Assembly: GCF_001514115.1 (NCBI RefSeq)
Contig: NZ_KQ948455.1
Coordinates: 482,709-546,708 of the forward strand
DNA length: 64,000 bases
Origin: Streptomyces olivochromogenes
GTDB taxonomy: Bacteria; Actinomycetota; Actinomycetes; Streptomycetales; Streptomycetaceae
Reading direction: 5' to 3'
In this document: positions 1 through 7,591 of the stretch, in pieces
Layout: the number at the start of each line of letters is the position of its first letter
How positions within the stretch are numbered: position 1 is the first letter of the stretch
Program-made: the position numbers and the translations under genes
The notes under the pieces: model-generated
Databases searched by the model: none
What the model saw: the letters and a program-made list of their open reading frames with translations, nothing else
What the model was told of the DNA's origin: nothing

Positions 1-494
1 TCTCCGTCGACCTGCTGCTCGTCGCCGCCTGGCGCCGACTGCGGACCGGCGACGCGAAAGCGGCGGGCTGGTGCTGGTTCGTCATCGCGCTCACCGCGTC
101 CCTCGGGGCCAACGTCGCCACCGCCGGACTCCTTGACCTGGAGCAGGTGCCGGCATGGCTGCGCATCCTCGTCGCTGGCTGGCCCGCGGTCGCCTTCCTC
201 GGCGGAACCCTCCTCGCCCACTCGACCCCGGCCCCGGCCCCGCACGAGGACACCGAGGACGTGCAGGACCAGGAGGACGCGCCCGATCCCGCCCCGGAGC
301 TCCCCGGACAACCGGCTCCCGAGCCGACCCCCGCTCCGCCTGCCGTGACTGTCCCGGCTGCCCTGGTCGAGCACGCCCGCAAGGTCGCCGCCGAACACCA
401 CACCCGCACCGGAACGGTCATCGACACCCCGACCCTCCGCGCCCGGCTCGGCGTCCCCGCACCCATGGCCGAAGCCATCGCCGCCCACCTCTGA
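1..494 (+). CDS. DUF2637-type membrane protein of an AICE (5' end outside window)
   Basis: The frame is open from base 3 to the TGA at 492-494 and has no start in the window, so this is the C-terminal part. What is visible has two hydrophobic stretches, one around W-C-W-F-V-I-A-L-T-A and one around W-P-A-V-A-F-L-G-G-T-L-L. They are followed by an acidic, proline-rich linker and a short C-terminal helical region. This resembles DUF2637 membrane proteins, which usually sit beside spd and repSA genes in Streptomyces integrative elements. The next gene starts 12 bp downstream behind an AAAGGA site, so they probably form one transcript. The molecular role is unknown; a part in plasmid spread is an inference from context. 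Confidence 0.7.
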   Translation, partial: SVDLLLVAAWRRLRTGDAKAAGWCWFVIALTASLGANVATAGLLDLEQVPAWLRILVAGWPAVAFLGGTLLAHSTPAPAPHEDTEDVQDQEDAPDPAPELPGQPAPEPTPAPPAVTVPAALVEHARKVAAEHHTRTGTVIDTPTLRARLGVPAPMAEAIAAHL

Positions 495-506
495 AAGGAC
501 ATCCGA

Positions 507-698
507 GTGATCCCCAACCGCCGCTTCCGCTCCGTCACCCGCATCGGTCCCGTCCAGGTCGGAACGTCGTACGACGACCGGGGCCACGAGAAGCACACCG
601 CCGCCTGCACCGCACCGCGCTGCGGCTTCTCCGCCGACTACGACAGCCGCGCCGCCGCCGAACTCGCCGCCCGTACCCACCGCTGCCCCGTCCGCTGA
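507..698 (+). CDS. small mobile-element transfer protein (Spd cluster)
   Basis: A 63-residue protein starting at GTG 507, with an AAAGGA ribosome site at 494-499. It has a basic N-terminus, a C-x4-C pair (ACTAPRC), an alanine-rich helix (SRAAAELAARTHRC) and a third cysteine near the end. Proteins of this size and pattern are annotated as 'mobile element transfer protein' in pSAM2-like elements and are thought to help plasmid spread within mycelium. The three cysteines and a histidine could bind a metal, but that is inference. It lies between the DUF2637 gene and another small membrane-protein gene. Confidence 0.75.
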   Translation: MIPNRRFRSVTRIGPVQVGTSYDDRGHEKHTAACTAPRCGFSADYDSRAAAELAARTHRCPVR

Positions 699-713
699 AA
701 GGACCCGCACCAC

Positions 714-908
714 GTGACCGTCAGCCTCCCGCTCGTCGTCGTCCTCGGCTTCATCGCCTGGGGGGCGGTCAAGTTCCTCGGCGTCCGCACCTGGATCGTC
801 GTCGTGATCGCCCTGTTCGGCTTCCTGCTCTCGCACACCTTCATGGCCCCCGCCATCGACTCCGGCACGCGTTCCGGCGTGGGCATTGTCAACGGCACAC
901 ATGACTAG
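714..908 (+). CDS. small membrane protein of the Spd cluster
   Basis: A 64-residue protein starting at GTG 714. Two hydrophobic segments cover most of it: LPLVVVLGFIAWGAVKFLG, then WIVVVIALFGFLLSHTFMA. A short polar C-terminus follows. It follows the previous gene by 15 bp, with AAAGGA at 698-703 as the likely ribosome site, and precedes spdD. Small two-segment membrane proteins are typical of spread loci in Streptomyces conjugative elements. I recognise the context rather than a named family. Confidence 0.6.
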   Translation: MTVSLPLVVVLGFIAWGAVKFLGVRTWIVVVIALFGFLLSHTFMAPAIDSGTRSGVGIVNGTHD

Positions 909-933
909 ACGAGTAGATAAGGAGAGCTTCGCT

Positions 934-1179
934 GTGTTCCTGCCCAAGTACCCCGACAACCCGACCCCGCCGCCCGCACACACCCACGCCCCGGCCGATG
1001 CGGCACCCGTACGACGCACGCTCCCGCAGATCTCCATCAGTCCCGGAGCGGTCGCGGCCGTCCTCGTCGGCGGAGTCGTGCTGACCGCGCTCCTGGCCGC
1101 CGTCGCCGTCACGGCCATATCCGTCGCCATCGCCGCCGTGGTCCTGCGCTCGATGCTCCGCGACCACCACCGGCGCTGA
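934..1179 (+). CDS. spdD: SpdD-like spread protein
   Basis: An 81-residue protein. I chose GTG 934 over an upstream in-frame TTG because AAGGAGAG at 919-926 is spaced correctly for it. The N-terminus (MFLPKYPDNPTPPP) is proline-rich. A hydrophobic stretch of alanine and valine (about residues 38-70) and an arginine/histidine-rich tail follow. This layout is that of SpdD-like proteins of pSAM2-type elements, membrane proteins implicated in intramycelial plasmid spread. The stop at 1177-1179 is followed by the repSA frame. Confidence 0.75.
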   Translation: MFLPKYPDNPTPPPAHTHAPADAAPVRRTLPQISISPGAVAAVLVGGVVLTALLAAVAVTAISVAIAAVVLRSMLRDHHRR

Positions 1180-1281
1180 ACGGCGCCTGATGCCCCGGGG
1201 CGGTTCGACACGGCCAAGCATCCGCCGCCCCGGGGCTCATCCCTCCTGACCAGCCAGCAAGCCAGCCAGAAGGAGAACGCC

Positions 1282-2658
1282 ATCTTCACCCGCCCCACCC
1301 CGCCCCCACTGCCCGAACTCGCCAAGCTGGCCCAGCACGGCACCCTGCCCGGTATCCTCCGGCAGCTCTCCGGACTCGGCGGCTGCACCAACCCGATCCG
1401 CTTCGACGGCCACCGCACCGAATACGACGTCAACACGCGCACCGGCGAGATCGGCAACGTCCTCCACCGCCTAGACTCCACCAGCCTCCCGGCCGGTCAT
1501 CTCCTGGTCCGCTGCAACAACCGCCGCACGACCCGCTGCGCCGCCTGCGCGGAGGTCTACCGCCGCGACACCTTCCACCTGATCACCTCCGGCCTGCGCG
1601 GCGGTAAGGGCGTCCCCGAACGCGTCGCCGCACACCCCCGCGTCTTCGCCACCTTCACCGCCCCCAGCTTCGGGCCGGTCCACAACCGCCCCTCGGGTCC
1701 GGCCGGTTCAGTTCGCCGTTGCCGGTGCGGGGTCCTCCACGACCAGGACGACGCCGCGCTCGGCACTCCTCTCAAACCGGACGCGTACGACTACGAAGCC
1801 GCCGTTCTCTGGAACGCGCACGCTGGTCCGCTCTGGCGGCGCTTCTCCACCTACCTGCGCCGGGAGGTCGCCAAGCGGGCCGGACTCTCACAGCGCACCT
1901 TCCGCGAGCACGCCCGGGTGTCCTTCGCCAAGGTCGCCGAGTACCAGAAGCGCGGCGCTGTCCACTTCCACGCCGTCATCCGCATCGACGGCCCCGAGGG
2001 AGGCGACACCCCGCCTCCGGCCTGGGCTACCGCCGAGCTGCTCACCTACGCCATACGCGCCGCCGCTGCCCACGTCCGCGTGGACGGCCCAGTCATCGAC
2101 GGACGCGCCCACACCTTCACCTTCGGCCGTCAGATCGATGTCCGCACCATCCGATCCGCCGACTTCGACGGCGGTCAGGAGCTGACCGAGCGGGCCGTTG
2201 CCTCGTACATCGCCAAGTACGCCACCAAGGGCGCCGAGACCGCCACGGGAGCTCTCGACCGCCCGCTCAAGTTCCTCGCCGAACTCGCCCAGCTCGACAT
2301 CAGCGACCATGCCCGCCGACTGATCCGCACCGCCTGGGCCCTCGGCGCCCGCAAGGAGTTAGAAGATCTCCGGCTCCGGGCCTGGGCTCACATGCTCGGC
2401 TTCCGCGGCCACTTCTCCACCAAGTCCCGCCGCTACTCCACCACCCTCGGCGCCCTCCGCACGGCCCGCGCCGAATGGCGCCGCGCTCAAGCCGCAGCAG
2501 CCACCGAGGGCGAGACCGAAATGACGACCCTCGTCCTCGCGCACTGGGTGTTCGCCGGCATCGGCCTCAGCAGTGCCGAAGCCTGGCTTGCCGCATCCCT
2601 CGAACCCGCCCCTGGCACGGAAGGAGAACCGACGTGGACCCACGTCGCGACGAGCTGA
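1282..2658 (+). CDS. repSA: RepSA-like rolling-circle replication initiator
   Basis: A 458-residue frame, about the usual RepSA length. It has two C-x2-C-type cysteine groups in the N-terminal third (around TRCAACAE and RRCRCG). An H-F-H motif (RGAVHFHAVIR) fits the metal-binding HUH motif of rolling-circle initiators, and a Y-x3-Y pair (SYIAKYATK) is the probable site of the nicking tyrosine. The protein should nick the element's double-strand origin. The frame is open from 1180, but no ATG, GTG or TTG occurs before GTG 1918, which would cut off the conserved N-terminus. ATC at 1282 sits 6 nt behind a perfect AAGGAG (1270-1275) and is my chosen start; CTG 1246 is the other option. A TTA leucine codon lies at 2359-2361. 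Confidence 0.85.
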   Translation: MFTRPTPPPLPELAKLAQHGTLPGILRQLSGLGGCTNPIRFDGHRTEYDVNTRTGEIGNVLHRLDSTSLPAGHLLVRCNNRRTTRCAACAEVYRRDTFHLITSGLRGGKGVPERVAAHPRVFATFTAPSFGPVHNRPSGPAGSVRRCRCGVLHDQDDAALGTPLKPDAYDYEAAVLWNAHAGPLWRRFSTYLRREVAKRAGLSQRTFREHARVSFAKVAEYQKRGAVHFHAVIRIDGPEGGDTPPPAWATAELLTYAIRAAAAHVRVDGPVIDGRAHTFTFGRQIDVRTIRSADFDGGQELTERAVASYIAKYATKGAETATGALDRPLKFLAELAQLDISDHARRLIRTAWALGARKELEDLRLRAWAHMLGFRGHFSTKSRRYSTTLGALRTARAEWRRAQAAAATEGETEMTTLVLAHWVFAGIGLSSAEAWLAASLEPAPGTEGEPTWTHVATS

Positions 2659-2828
2659 TGACCGTTCGCCAAGTCTTGGATGAGCTGGGTGGCGTCTCAC
2701 GCCGGACGTTCTACCGCTGGCGTGAGTTGGGATATGGGCCGGTCGCGTTCAAGCTGCCCAACGGGGAGCTCCGAGTGTGGCGGAGTGACTTCACCACGTG
2801 GCTGCGACAGCTGGAGGCCGCAGCGTGA
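2634..2828 (+). CDS. xis: excisionase (helix-turn-helix Xis)
   Basis: A 64-residue protein from GTG 2634, 7 nt after AAGGAG (2621-2626). It overlaps the end of repSA, so the two are probably translationally coupled. The core (MTVRQVLDELGG, SRRTFYRWRELG, then a short wing with GELRVWRSD) is a MerR/Xis-type winged helix-turn-helix. Such proteins bind the attachment region and turn the integrase toward excision. Its stop overlaps the integrase GTG (GTGA at 2825-2828). A start at ATG 2658 would give a shorter form. Confidence 0.85.
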   Translation: MDPRRDELMTVRQVLDELGGVSRRTFYRWRELGYGPVAFKLPNGELRVWRSDFTTWLRQLEAAA

Positions 2829-4198
2829 AGTCTCTCGACGTGAAGGTCTGGGCTGTGCGCAAGCGCGATACCAAAACGCCCTCATACGGCGTCCGCTGGT
2901 CCGTGGCGGGCAACGTCTTCTCCGACTCCTTCCGCACCAAGGCGCTTGCCGACCACTATCGCGCGAAGCTCATGCGCGCGATGCGCGATGGTGAGGAGTT
3001 CGACAAGGAGTCCGGTCTCCCGGACTCGATGGAACAGAAGAAGTCGGCCGTGTCGTGGTACGACTTCGCCCTCAGGTACCTCGCGATGAAGTGGCCCCAC
3101 GCCGCTCCCAATACGCGGGACGGCATCAACGAATCACTAACCAGCGTGACTGTGGAGCTCCTCGATGAGCGGGCTGGACGACCGTCCGACCAGGACATCC
3201 GTAAAGCGCTCCGCAACTGGGCCTTCGTATTGCCGGGACCCGATGACCGAGAGGTCCCGGACGATGTACGGAACGTCCTTCACTGGGTGTCCAAGGCATC
3301 GCGGCCACTCGCCGATCTCGCTGAACCCGCCACGGCCCGTGCAGTGCTGGACTCGCTGAAACTCAAGCTCGACGGCACGGCTGCGGCAGCCGAAACCGTG
3401 CGGCGTAAGCGGCGCACGCTCGTCAACGCCGCCAACTACGCGGTGGACCTGGGGGAGCTGCGCGAAAACCCGATCACAGCCGTGCGCTGGCAGAAACCGA
3501 AGGTCTCGAACCAGGTTGACCCTCGCGTTGTCGCGAACCCTGAGCAGGCTCGCAATCTCCTGGCGGCCGTCTCCTACGTGGGTGGCTACCGGCGTGCCCG
3601 TGGTCGGCGCCTAGTGGGTCTTTTCGCTGCCATGTACTTCGGCGGTCTCCGGCCGGCTGAAGCGATCGGCCTCGTCGAGACGGACTTGGTTCTGCCTCCC
3701 CAGGGCTGGGGATCGGCTCTCCTCCACCGAACGCGTCCGTCGGTCGGAAGGCAATGGACGGACTCGGGGGAGACCCATGACGACCGCGGTCTGAAGAACC
3801 GCCCGGCTGAGGACGTCAGGCGTGTGCCGATCCCGCCCCACCTCGTCGCTGTGCTCCGCGAGCACCTGGCCACCTTCGGCACGACAGACGACGGGCGGCT
3901 CTTCTTCAGCGAAAAGGGTTCGGTCGTTCCGTCGTCCACCTACTACCGGGTCTGGCAGGAGGCTCGCCTCCTCGCGTTGCCAACGGCTGTCGCGGCCTCG
4001 CCGCTCGCGAGTCGGCCGTACGACCTGCGGCACTCGGCCCTGTCCACGTGGCTCAACGCGGGTGTCGATCCCACGGAGGTGGCCGAGCGCGCTGGCAACA
4101 GCGTCGAGGTCCTGCTGACCCGCTACGCGAAATGCCTCGACGGACGGCAGGATGTCGCCAACAGGCGCATCGAGGACCTGCTCCGCGAGTACGACTGA
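2825..4198 (+). CDS. int: tyrosine-recombinase integrase of the AICE
   Basis: A 457-residue protein starting at GTG 2825, which overlaps the xis stop. An N-terminal AP2-like arm-binding region is followed by a core-binding helical domain and the catalytic domain. Visible catalytic residues are Arg276 in GGLRPAEA, Arg402-His403 in YDLRHSALSTWL (the first box-II histidine is a tyrosine here, as in many actinobacterial integrases), and Tyr434 in LLTRYAKCL. It recombines attP with a chromosomal attB, normally the 3' end of a tRNA gene. The tRNA-Arg gene lies 1 kb downstream with its 3' end facing this gene, the usual arrangement for such elements. Confidence 0.92.
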   Translation: MKSLDVKVWAVRKRDTKTPSYGVRWSVAGNVFSDSFRTKALADHYRAKLMRAMRDGEEFDKESGLPDSMEQKKSAVSWYDFALRYLAMKWPHAAPNTRDGINESLTSVTVELLDERAGRPSDQDIRKALRNWAFVLPGPDDREVPDDVRNVLHWVSKASRPLADLAEPATARAVLDSLKLKLDGTAAAAETVRRKRRTLVNAANYAVDLGELRENPITAVRWQKPKVSNQVDPRVVANPEQARNLLAAVSYVGGYRRARGRRLVGLFAAMYFGGLRPAEAIGLVETDLVLPPQGWGSALLHRTRPSVGRQWTDSGETHDDRGLKNRPAEDVRRVPIPPHLVAVLREHLATFGTTDDGRLFFSEKGSVVPSSTYYRVWQEARLLALPTAVAASPLASRPYDLRHSALSTWLNAGVDPTEVAERAGNSVEVLLTRYAKCLDGRQDVANRRIEDLLREYD

Positions 4199-4710
4199 CA
4201 TCACCTGTCCAAATCTGAGGTCGCTCGTCATCTGTCCAGGGGCCTCGCTTCTATCGATTCCTTCGCCGGTCGCGCCGGTTGAGTACCGGCGCGACGGTCG
4301 GCAGGTCTACCCCGTGGTCGATGTTTCCCGGAGGACGACTCGAACGAGCAGGCGAGCGGCGCGTCATGCGTAAACCATCCACAGGCCTCCAGCGCCCATG
4401 CGCCATTGATCAACGCAGTCACGGCGGAGGGGGCCCGAGATGTCTTCAGCCGATCGTCAAGAGCACCTTCCCGGCCAAGACCGCATGTTTCAGGTCAACT
4501 TCGCCGTCAACTTCATTGGCTGCCGATATTGCTTAAGCGGAGTCGCTTAAATAAGCCTGTGGCTGCCGAAGAATTCGATCAGCGCAGCTCACGGCTCCGT
4601 CAATTTGCAAGAGGGTCGCCGTGGAGCTACAAAAGTATTATCTTTGGCATGCTCAAAAATAGAAAAACTGTGCCCAATTTCGACGTTTGCCCTGGTCAGA
4701 GGCCAGACCC
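4199..4710 (+). other. gene-poor tail of the integrated element with an AT-rich pocket
   Basis: No convincing coding frame. From about 4480 to 4690 the GC content falls clearly below the rest of the window. This pocket contains repeated hexamers GCTTAA at 4531-4536 and 4545-4550, followed by an inverted ATAAGC. It may hold integrase arm sites or a promoter. I could not find a second copy of the tRNA 3' sequence in it. Confidence 0.5.
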
Positions 4711-4902
4711 ATGCTCGTTGCCATGGAACACGTCGCAATCAGTGGCGCCCTGGCCGTCTTCGGCTTCCTGGGCCTCTTGATCACCCTCATCGCCGCCCTT
4801 CTGCGTCAACTCCCCGAGCTGTTCTCAGCCTGGCGCGAGGCCCGTGGAGCTCTGCGGAACACCGCACGAGATGGTGGGACCGATGATCGTCAGCCGTCGT
4901 AA
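4711..4902 (+). CDS. small membrane protein at the element's right end
   Basis: A 63-residue frame from ATG 4711, with a second ATG at 4723. One strong hydrophobic segment (ISGALAVFGFLGLLITLIAA) is followed by a charged tail (REARGALRNTARDGG). There is no strong ribosome binding site ahead of either ATG. The hydrophobic-then-basic pattern and normal Streptomyces codon bias argue that it is real, but I do not recognise a family. It lies between the integrase and the tRNA attachment site. Confidence 0.45.
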   Translation: MLVAMEHVAISGALAVFGFLGLLITLIAALLRQLPELFSAWREARGALRNTARDGGTDDRQPS

Positions 4903-5231
4903 GCGGTCGGGCCGGCCGGGCCCCTCCTGATCGGGCCGTATCGACTGTGGACGAGAGTTTGGTGCGCCTCATCGCGGTGCCGGCCATCCCTACGGGTAGC
5001 CAGTCGGTGCTCCCCGCGGCGTGATCAATGTCCGGGGTGCGGTGTCTGGCGGTGGTGCAGGCCTCATTGTTTTAAGACGCTCACCTGTGACGACGCCTCA
5101 AGATCCCGTCCACGCCTCGTCCACGGACCCCGACATACGGCCGCTCCGGGCGGCACCTGGCTGCACATACGCGAAGACCCCGGCCTCAGCGTTTCCGCTG
5201 GTGACGGGGTCTTTGGGCACCTCATACAGGG
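4903..5231. other. intergenic region, probable element/chromosome junction
   Basis: No supportable gene. It holds the hairpin downstream of the tRNA (5174-5213) and probably the right attachment junction. The exact junction cannot be placed without the left end, which is outside the window. Confidence 0.45.
5174..5214 (-). terminator. hairpin downstream of tRNA-Arg
   Basis: Arms AAGACCCCG (5174-5182) and CGGGGTCTT (5205-5213) pair perfectly. The 22-nt loop contains a further 5-bp stem (CAGCG/CGCTG). It lies about 18 bp beyond the tRNA 3' end in the direction of tRNA transcription and ends in a short A/T run on both strands. Confidence 0.65.
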
Positions 5232-5303
5232 TGCCCCCGGCAGGATTCGAACCTGCGCACACGGCTCCGGAGGCCGTTGCTCTATCCCCTGAGCTACGGG
5301 GGC
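5232..5303 (-). tRNA. tRNA-Arg (anticodon CCG), likely AICE attachment site
   Basis: On the minus strand this folds as a 72-nt cloverleaf. The acceptor GCCCCCG pairs with CGGGGGC, with discriminator A and no encoded CCA. The D arm is GCTC/GAGC. The anticodon stem ACGGC/GCCGT carries a CTCCGGA loop (anticodon CCG). The T arm GCAGG/CCTGC carries a TTCGAAT loop. The anticodon CCG reads CGG arginine codons. The 3' end faces the integrase gene, so the attachment core is probably within its 3' half. Confidence 0.95.
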
Positions 5304-5515
5304 GTGTCGGGCGCGGTGTTCGCGGCGACGGGTAGAACCCTACCAGCTCTTTCGTGGGGGACTGGCATGGGTTTATGTGGGGGCGGGGCGGTGTTGGGGG
5401 GTGGGGGAGTGGAGGCGTCCGCGGGGGGCGTCCTTGGGGTGGTCTGGACCCCCGGACGGGGGTGGAAGTGGGGAAAACCCGGACGGCGCGGTGGGCGCGG
5501 ACCTACTCTCGAGTT

Positions 5516-5998
5516 GTGCCAGGCGCGTCCGGTCGGGTGCTTGTTGTGGACGACAACAAGGTCATCCGGCAGCTGATCAGGGTCAACCTCGAGCTGGAGG
5601 GCATCGAGGTCGTGACCGCGGCCGATGGTGCCGAATGCCTGGACGTCGTGCATCACGTGCGGCCCGATGTCGTGACCCTGGATGTGGTCATGCCTCGGCT
5701 CGACGGGTTGCGTACCGCCGCCCGGTTGCGTGCCGATCCCCGGACCCGGAATCTTCCCCTCGCCATCGTCAGCGCCTGTACGCAGTACGAGGTCGAGAGC
5801 GGGCTCGACGTCGGCGTCGACGCCTTTCTTGCCAAGCCCTTTGAGCCCGCCGAACTCGTGCGACTGGTACGGGAGTTGATGGAGCGGCGGGGGAGTGGGG
5901 CCGGTGGGGGCGGTGTCTTTGGCGAGGAAGCGTTCGGTCCGGATGAGCTTGGCGCCGAGGAGGTCGGGGCCGAGGAGGCCCAGCGCGCCGGTCATTGA
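5516..5998 (+). CDS. single-domain response regulator
   Basis: A 160-residue protein with one receiver domain. Acidic pocket Asp12-Asp13 (VLVVDDNK), phospho-acceptor Asp56 (TLDVVMP), Ser86 and Lys107 (AKPFEP) are all present. After about residue 125 there is only a glycine/glutamate-rich tail and no DNA-binding output domain, so it probably works by protein contacts. No histidine kinase is adjacent. I chose GTG 5516 because the conserved domain starts right after it. TACTCT at 5503-5508 lies 7 nt upstream, which fits a leaderless transcript, and no good ribosome site is visible. The reading frame extends upstream but the sequence there is low-complexity. Confidence 0.88.
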   Translation: MPGASGRVLVVDDNKVIRQLIRVNLELEGIEVVTAADGAECLDVVHHVRPDVVTLDVVMPRLDGLRTAARLRADPRTRNLPLAIVSACTQYEVESGLDVGVDAFLAKPFEPAELVRLVRELMERRGSGAGGGGVFGEEAFGPDELGAEEVGAEEAQRAGH

Positions 5999-6383
5999 GC
6001 GGGTGCCGCGCCGCTGAGTGGTGATGAGGGGGCGGCGGTGGTTGGCGGTGGTCGGCCCTGCGGGCACCTGCCCATCCGTGTCGGTGATCGGTGATCGGTG
6101 ATCGGTGATCGATGACCGGTGCTGCGTGAGATCCGTGAGAGTGGTGGGTTTTCCGTCGGCCGTCGTGCGGCCGTCGTGCGGCTCCGGCTCCGCTTCGCCT
6201 ACGTCCCCGTACTCCGTCCATGTCACCACTCTTACTCCGTCCACCTCGTCGAGCGTCGGCCGTGTCCTCCCTCGCTCGCCGTCCGTCAGTGAATGCGCCC
6301 TCGCCCTCCCTGCCCCGTCCACATCCCGGAACCTGGCAAAACCGACTCGCCTACCCACCCCCCTCCTCCCCTACGCTTGTCCC
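5999..6383. other. intergenic region with a short tandem repeat
   Basis: No supportable gene. It contains the 7-bp tandem repeat at 6081-6115. A -10-like TACGCT (6372-6377) lies 6 nt before the next start codon. Confidence 0.5.
6081..6115. repeat. 7-bp tandem repeat, about five copies
   Basis: Four perfect copies of TCGGTGA (6081-6108) are followed by one degenerate copy, TCGATGA (6109-6115). Function unknown; the copy number is likely to vary between strains by slippage. Confidence 0.85.
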
Positions 6384-7574
6384 GTGACCCCCGTCGAGCT
6401 CTCCCGCACCGTGCTGCGCGCGGTGCGTCGTGCCGTGGACGAGGGGGAGCTGAGCGTGGTCGTGCCGGCGCGGGTGGTGGTGACGCCGCCGGGGCCGGGT
6501 GGGTGTGGGGACTACGCCACGAACATCGCGTTGCAGTTGGCGCGGCCCGCCGGGCGGCCGGCACGGCAGGTCGCGGAGATCCTGCGGCCCCACCTCACCC
6601 GCAGCGAAGGTGTCGCCGAGGTCGCGATCACCGGGCCGGGGTTCCTCAACATTCGGCTGGGGGGTGGCGCGGGCGCCTCGCTCGTACGGGAGATCCGGCG
6701 TCGGCGTGACGCCTATGGGCACGGCGACATTCTCGCCGGGCAGATCGTCCCGCTCCGGATCCCGTACGACATCCGGGCCGAAGTCGTCGCCGACACGCTC
6801 GTACGGATCGTGGCCACCCAGGGCGGCCGTGCGGAGGTGCACCACATCCATCCCTGGCGCGCCGAGCCCGCGGGCACTGAGCCCTCGCACGTAGCGCCCG
6901 CAGGCACTGAGCCCTCGCACGTAGCGCCCGCAGGCACTGAGCCCTCGCACGTAGCGCCCGCAGGCACTGAGCCCTCCCGCACCGAGCCCCCACGCACCAA
7001 GCCGCCGCAGGCCGATCCCCCGAACGACCAGCACCCCCATCCCCATCGCCCGCACCCCCAGACCACACCCCTGCGCCCCACCCCCGCCCCCGAAGACCCC
7101 ACCCCCCTCGGCCCCGACGCCGCACGCTGGGCCCTGCTGCACCCCGCGTGCCACGACCGGCCGCGGATCAGTGCCGATCACCTGCTTCAGCGGGAGGGCA
7201 ACCCCCTCTTCCGGGTCCGGTACGCCCACGCCCGCACCCGGGCCCTCACCCGTAACGCCGCCGCGCTCGGCTGCACCGGCGACCCCGGTGACGTACCCGA
7301 AGACGTACCCGGCGGCGACGAGCTCGTCGGAGCGCTCGCCGGGTATCCGGCCGTGCTGACGCAGGCGGCCCTGCACCGCGCGCCCGACCGGCTCGCCCGG
7401 CACCTCGTCACCACCGCCGACGCCCTCCTCGCCTTCCAGCACACCGTGCTGCCGCTCGGCGACGAGAAACCCTCGGCCGCCCACCGCGCCCGGCTCGCGC
7501 TCGCCGAAGCCGCCGGGACGGTGCTGGCCGGCGGCCTGTCCCTGCTCGGCATCAGCGCCCCTGACTATCTGTGA
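6384..7574 (+). CDS. nrtL: NrtL, ArgS-related protein without a catalytic domain
   Basis: A 396-residue protein. The N-terminal third resembles the arginyl-tRNA synthetase N-terminal domain (NIALQLARPAGRPARQVAEIL, then VAITGPGFLNIRL). The C-terminus is a DALR anticodon-binding domain (NPLFRVRYAHARTRALTR). Between them, the Rossmann catalytic domain with HIGH and KMSKS motifs is missing. A proline-rich linker carrying a 10-residue tandem repeat takes its place. It therefore cannot charge tRNA; tRNA binding is an inference. Streptomyces genomes annotate this as 'ArgS-related anticodon-binding protein NrtL', normally beside lysA. GTG 6384 follows TACGCT by 6 nt, so it may be leaderless. Its stop overlaps a potential lysA GTG. 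Confidence 0.85.
   Translation: MTPVELSRTVLRAVRRAVDEGELSVVVPARVVVTPPGPGGCGDYATNIALQLARPAGRPARQVAEILRPHLTRSEGVAEVAITGPGFLNIRLGGGAGASLVREIRRRRDAYGHGDILAGQIVPLRIPYDIRAEVVADTLVRIVATQGGRAEVHHIHPWRAEPAGTEPSHVAPAGTEPSHVAPAGTEPSHVAPAGTEPSRTEPPRTKPPQADPPNDQHPHPHRPHPQTTPLRPTPAPEDPTPLGPDAARWALLHPACHDRPRISADHLLQREGNPLFRVRYAHARTRALTRNAAALGCTGDPGDVPEDVPGGDELVGALAGYPAVLTQAALHRAPDRLARHLVTTADALLAFQHTVLPLGDEKPSAAHRARLALAEAAGTVLAGGLSLLGISAPDYL
6871..6977 (+). repeat. 30-bp tandem repeat inside nrtL
   Basis: Three 30-bp units start at 6871, 6901 and 6931, with a partial fourth to about 6977. They are identical apart from one base near the start of the first. They encode repeats of PAGTEPSHVA in the linker between the two tRNA-synthetase-like domains. 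The near-identity at DNA level suggests recent expansion. Confidence 0.95.
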
Positions 7575-7591
7575 CCGTCTGTGAGAGAAAA

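Noticed and set aside
1918..2658. GTG 1918 as the repSA start
   Set aside because: It would remove the first 212 residues, including the conserved cysteine groups, and no ribosome site lies before it.
5354..5515. Longer response-regulator start upstream of 5516
   Set aside because: The added residues are Gly/Trp/Arg-rich with no similarity to a receiver domain, and the -10-like TACTCT lies within them.
6871..6977. 30-bp repeats considered as a CRISPR array
   Set aside because: The units abut with no spacers and code for a regular peptide repeat in frame.
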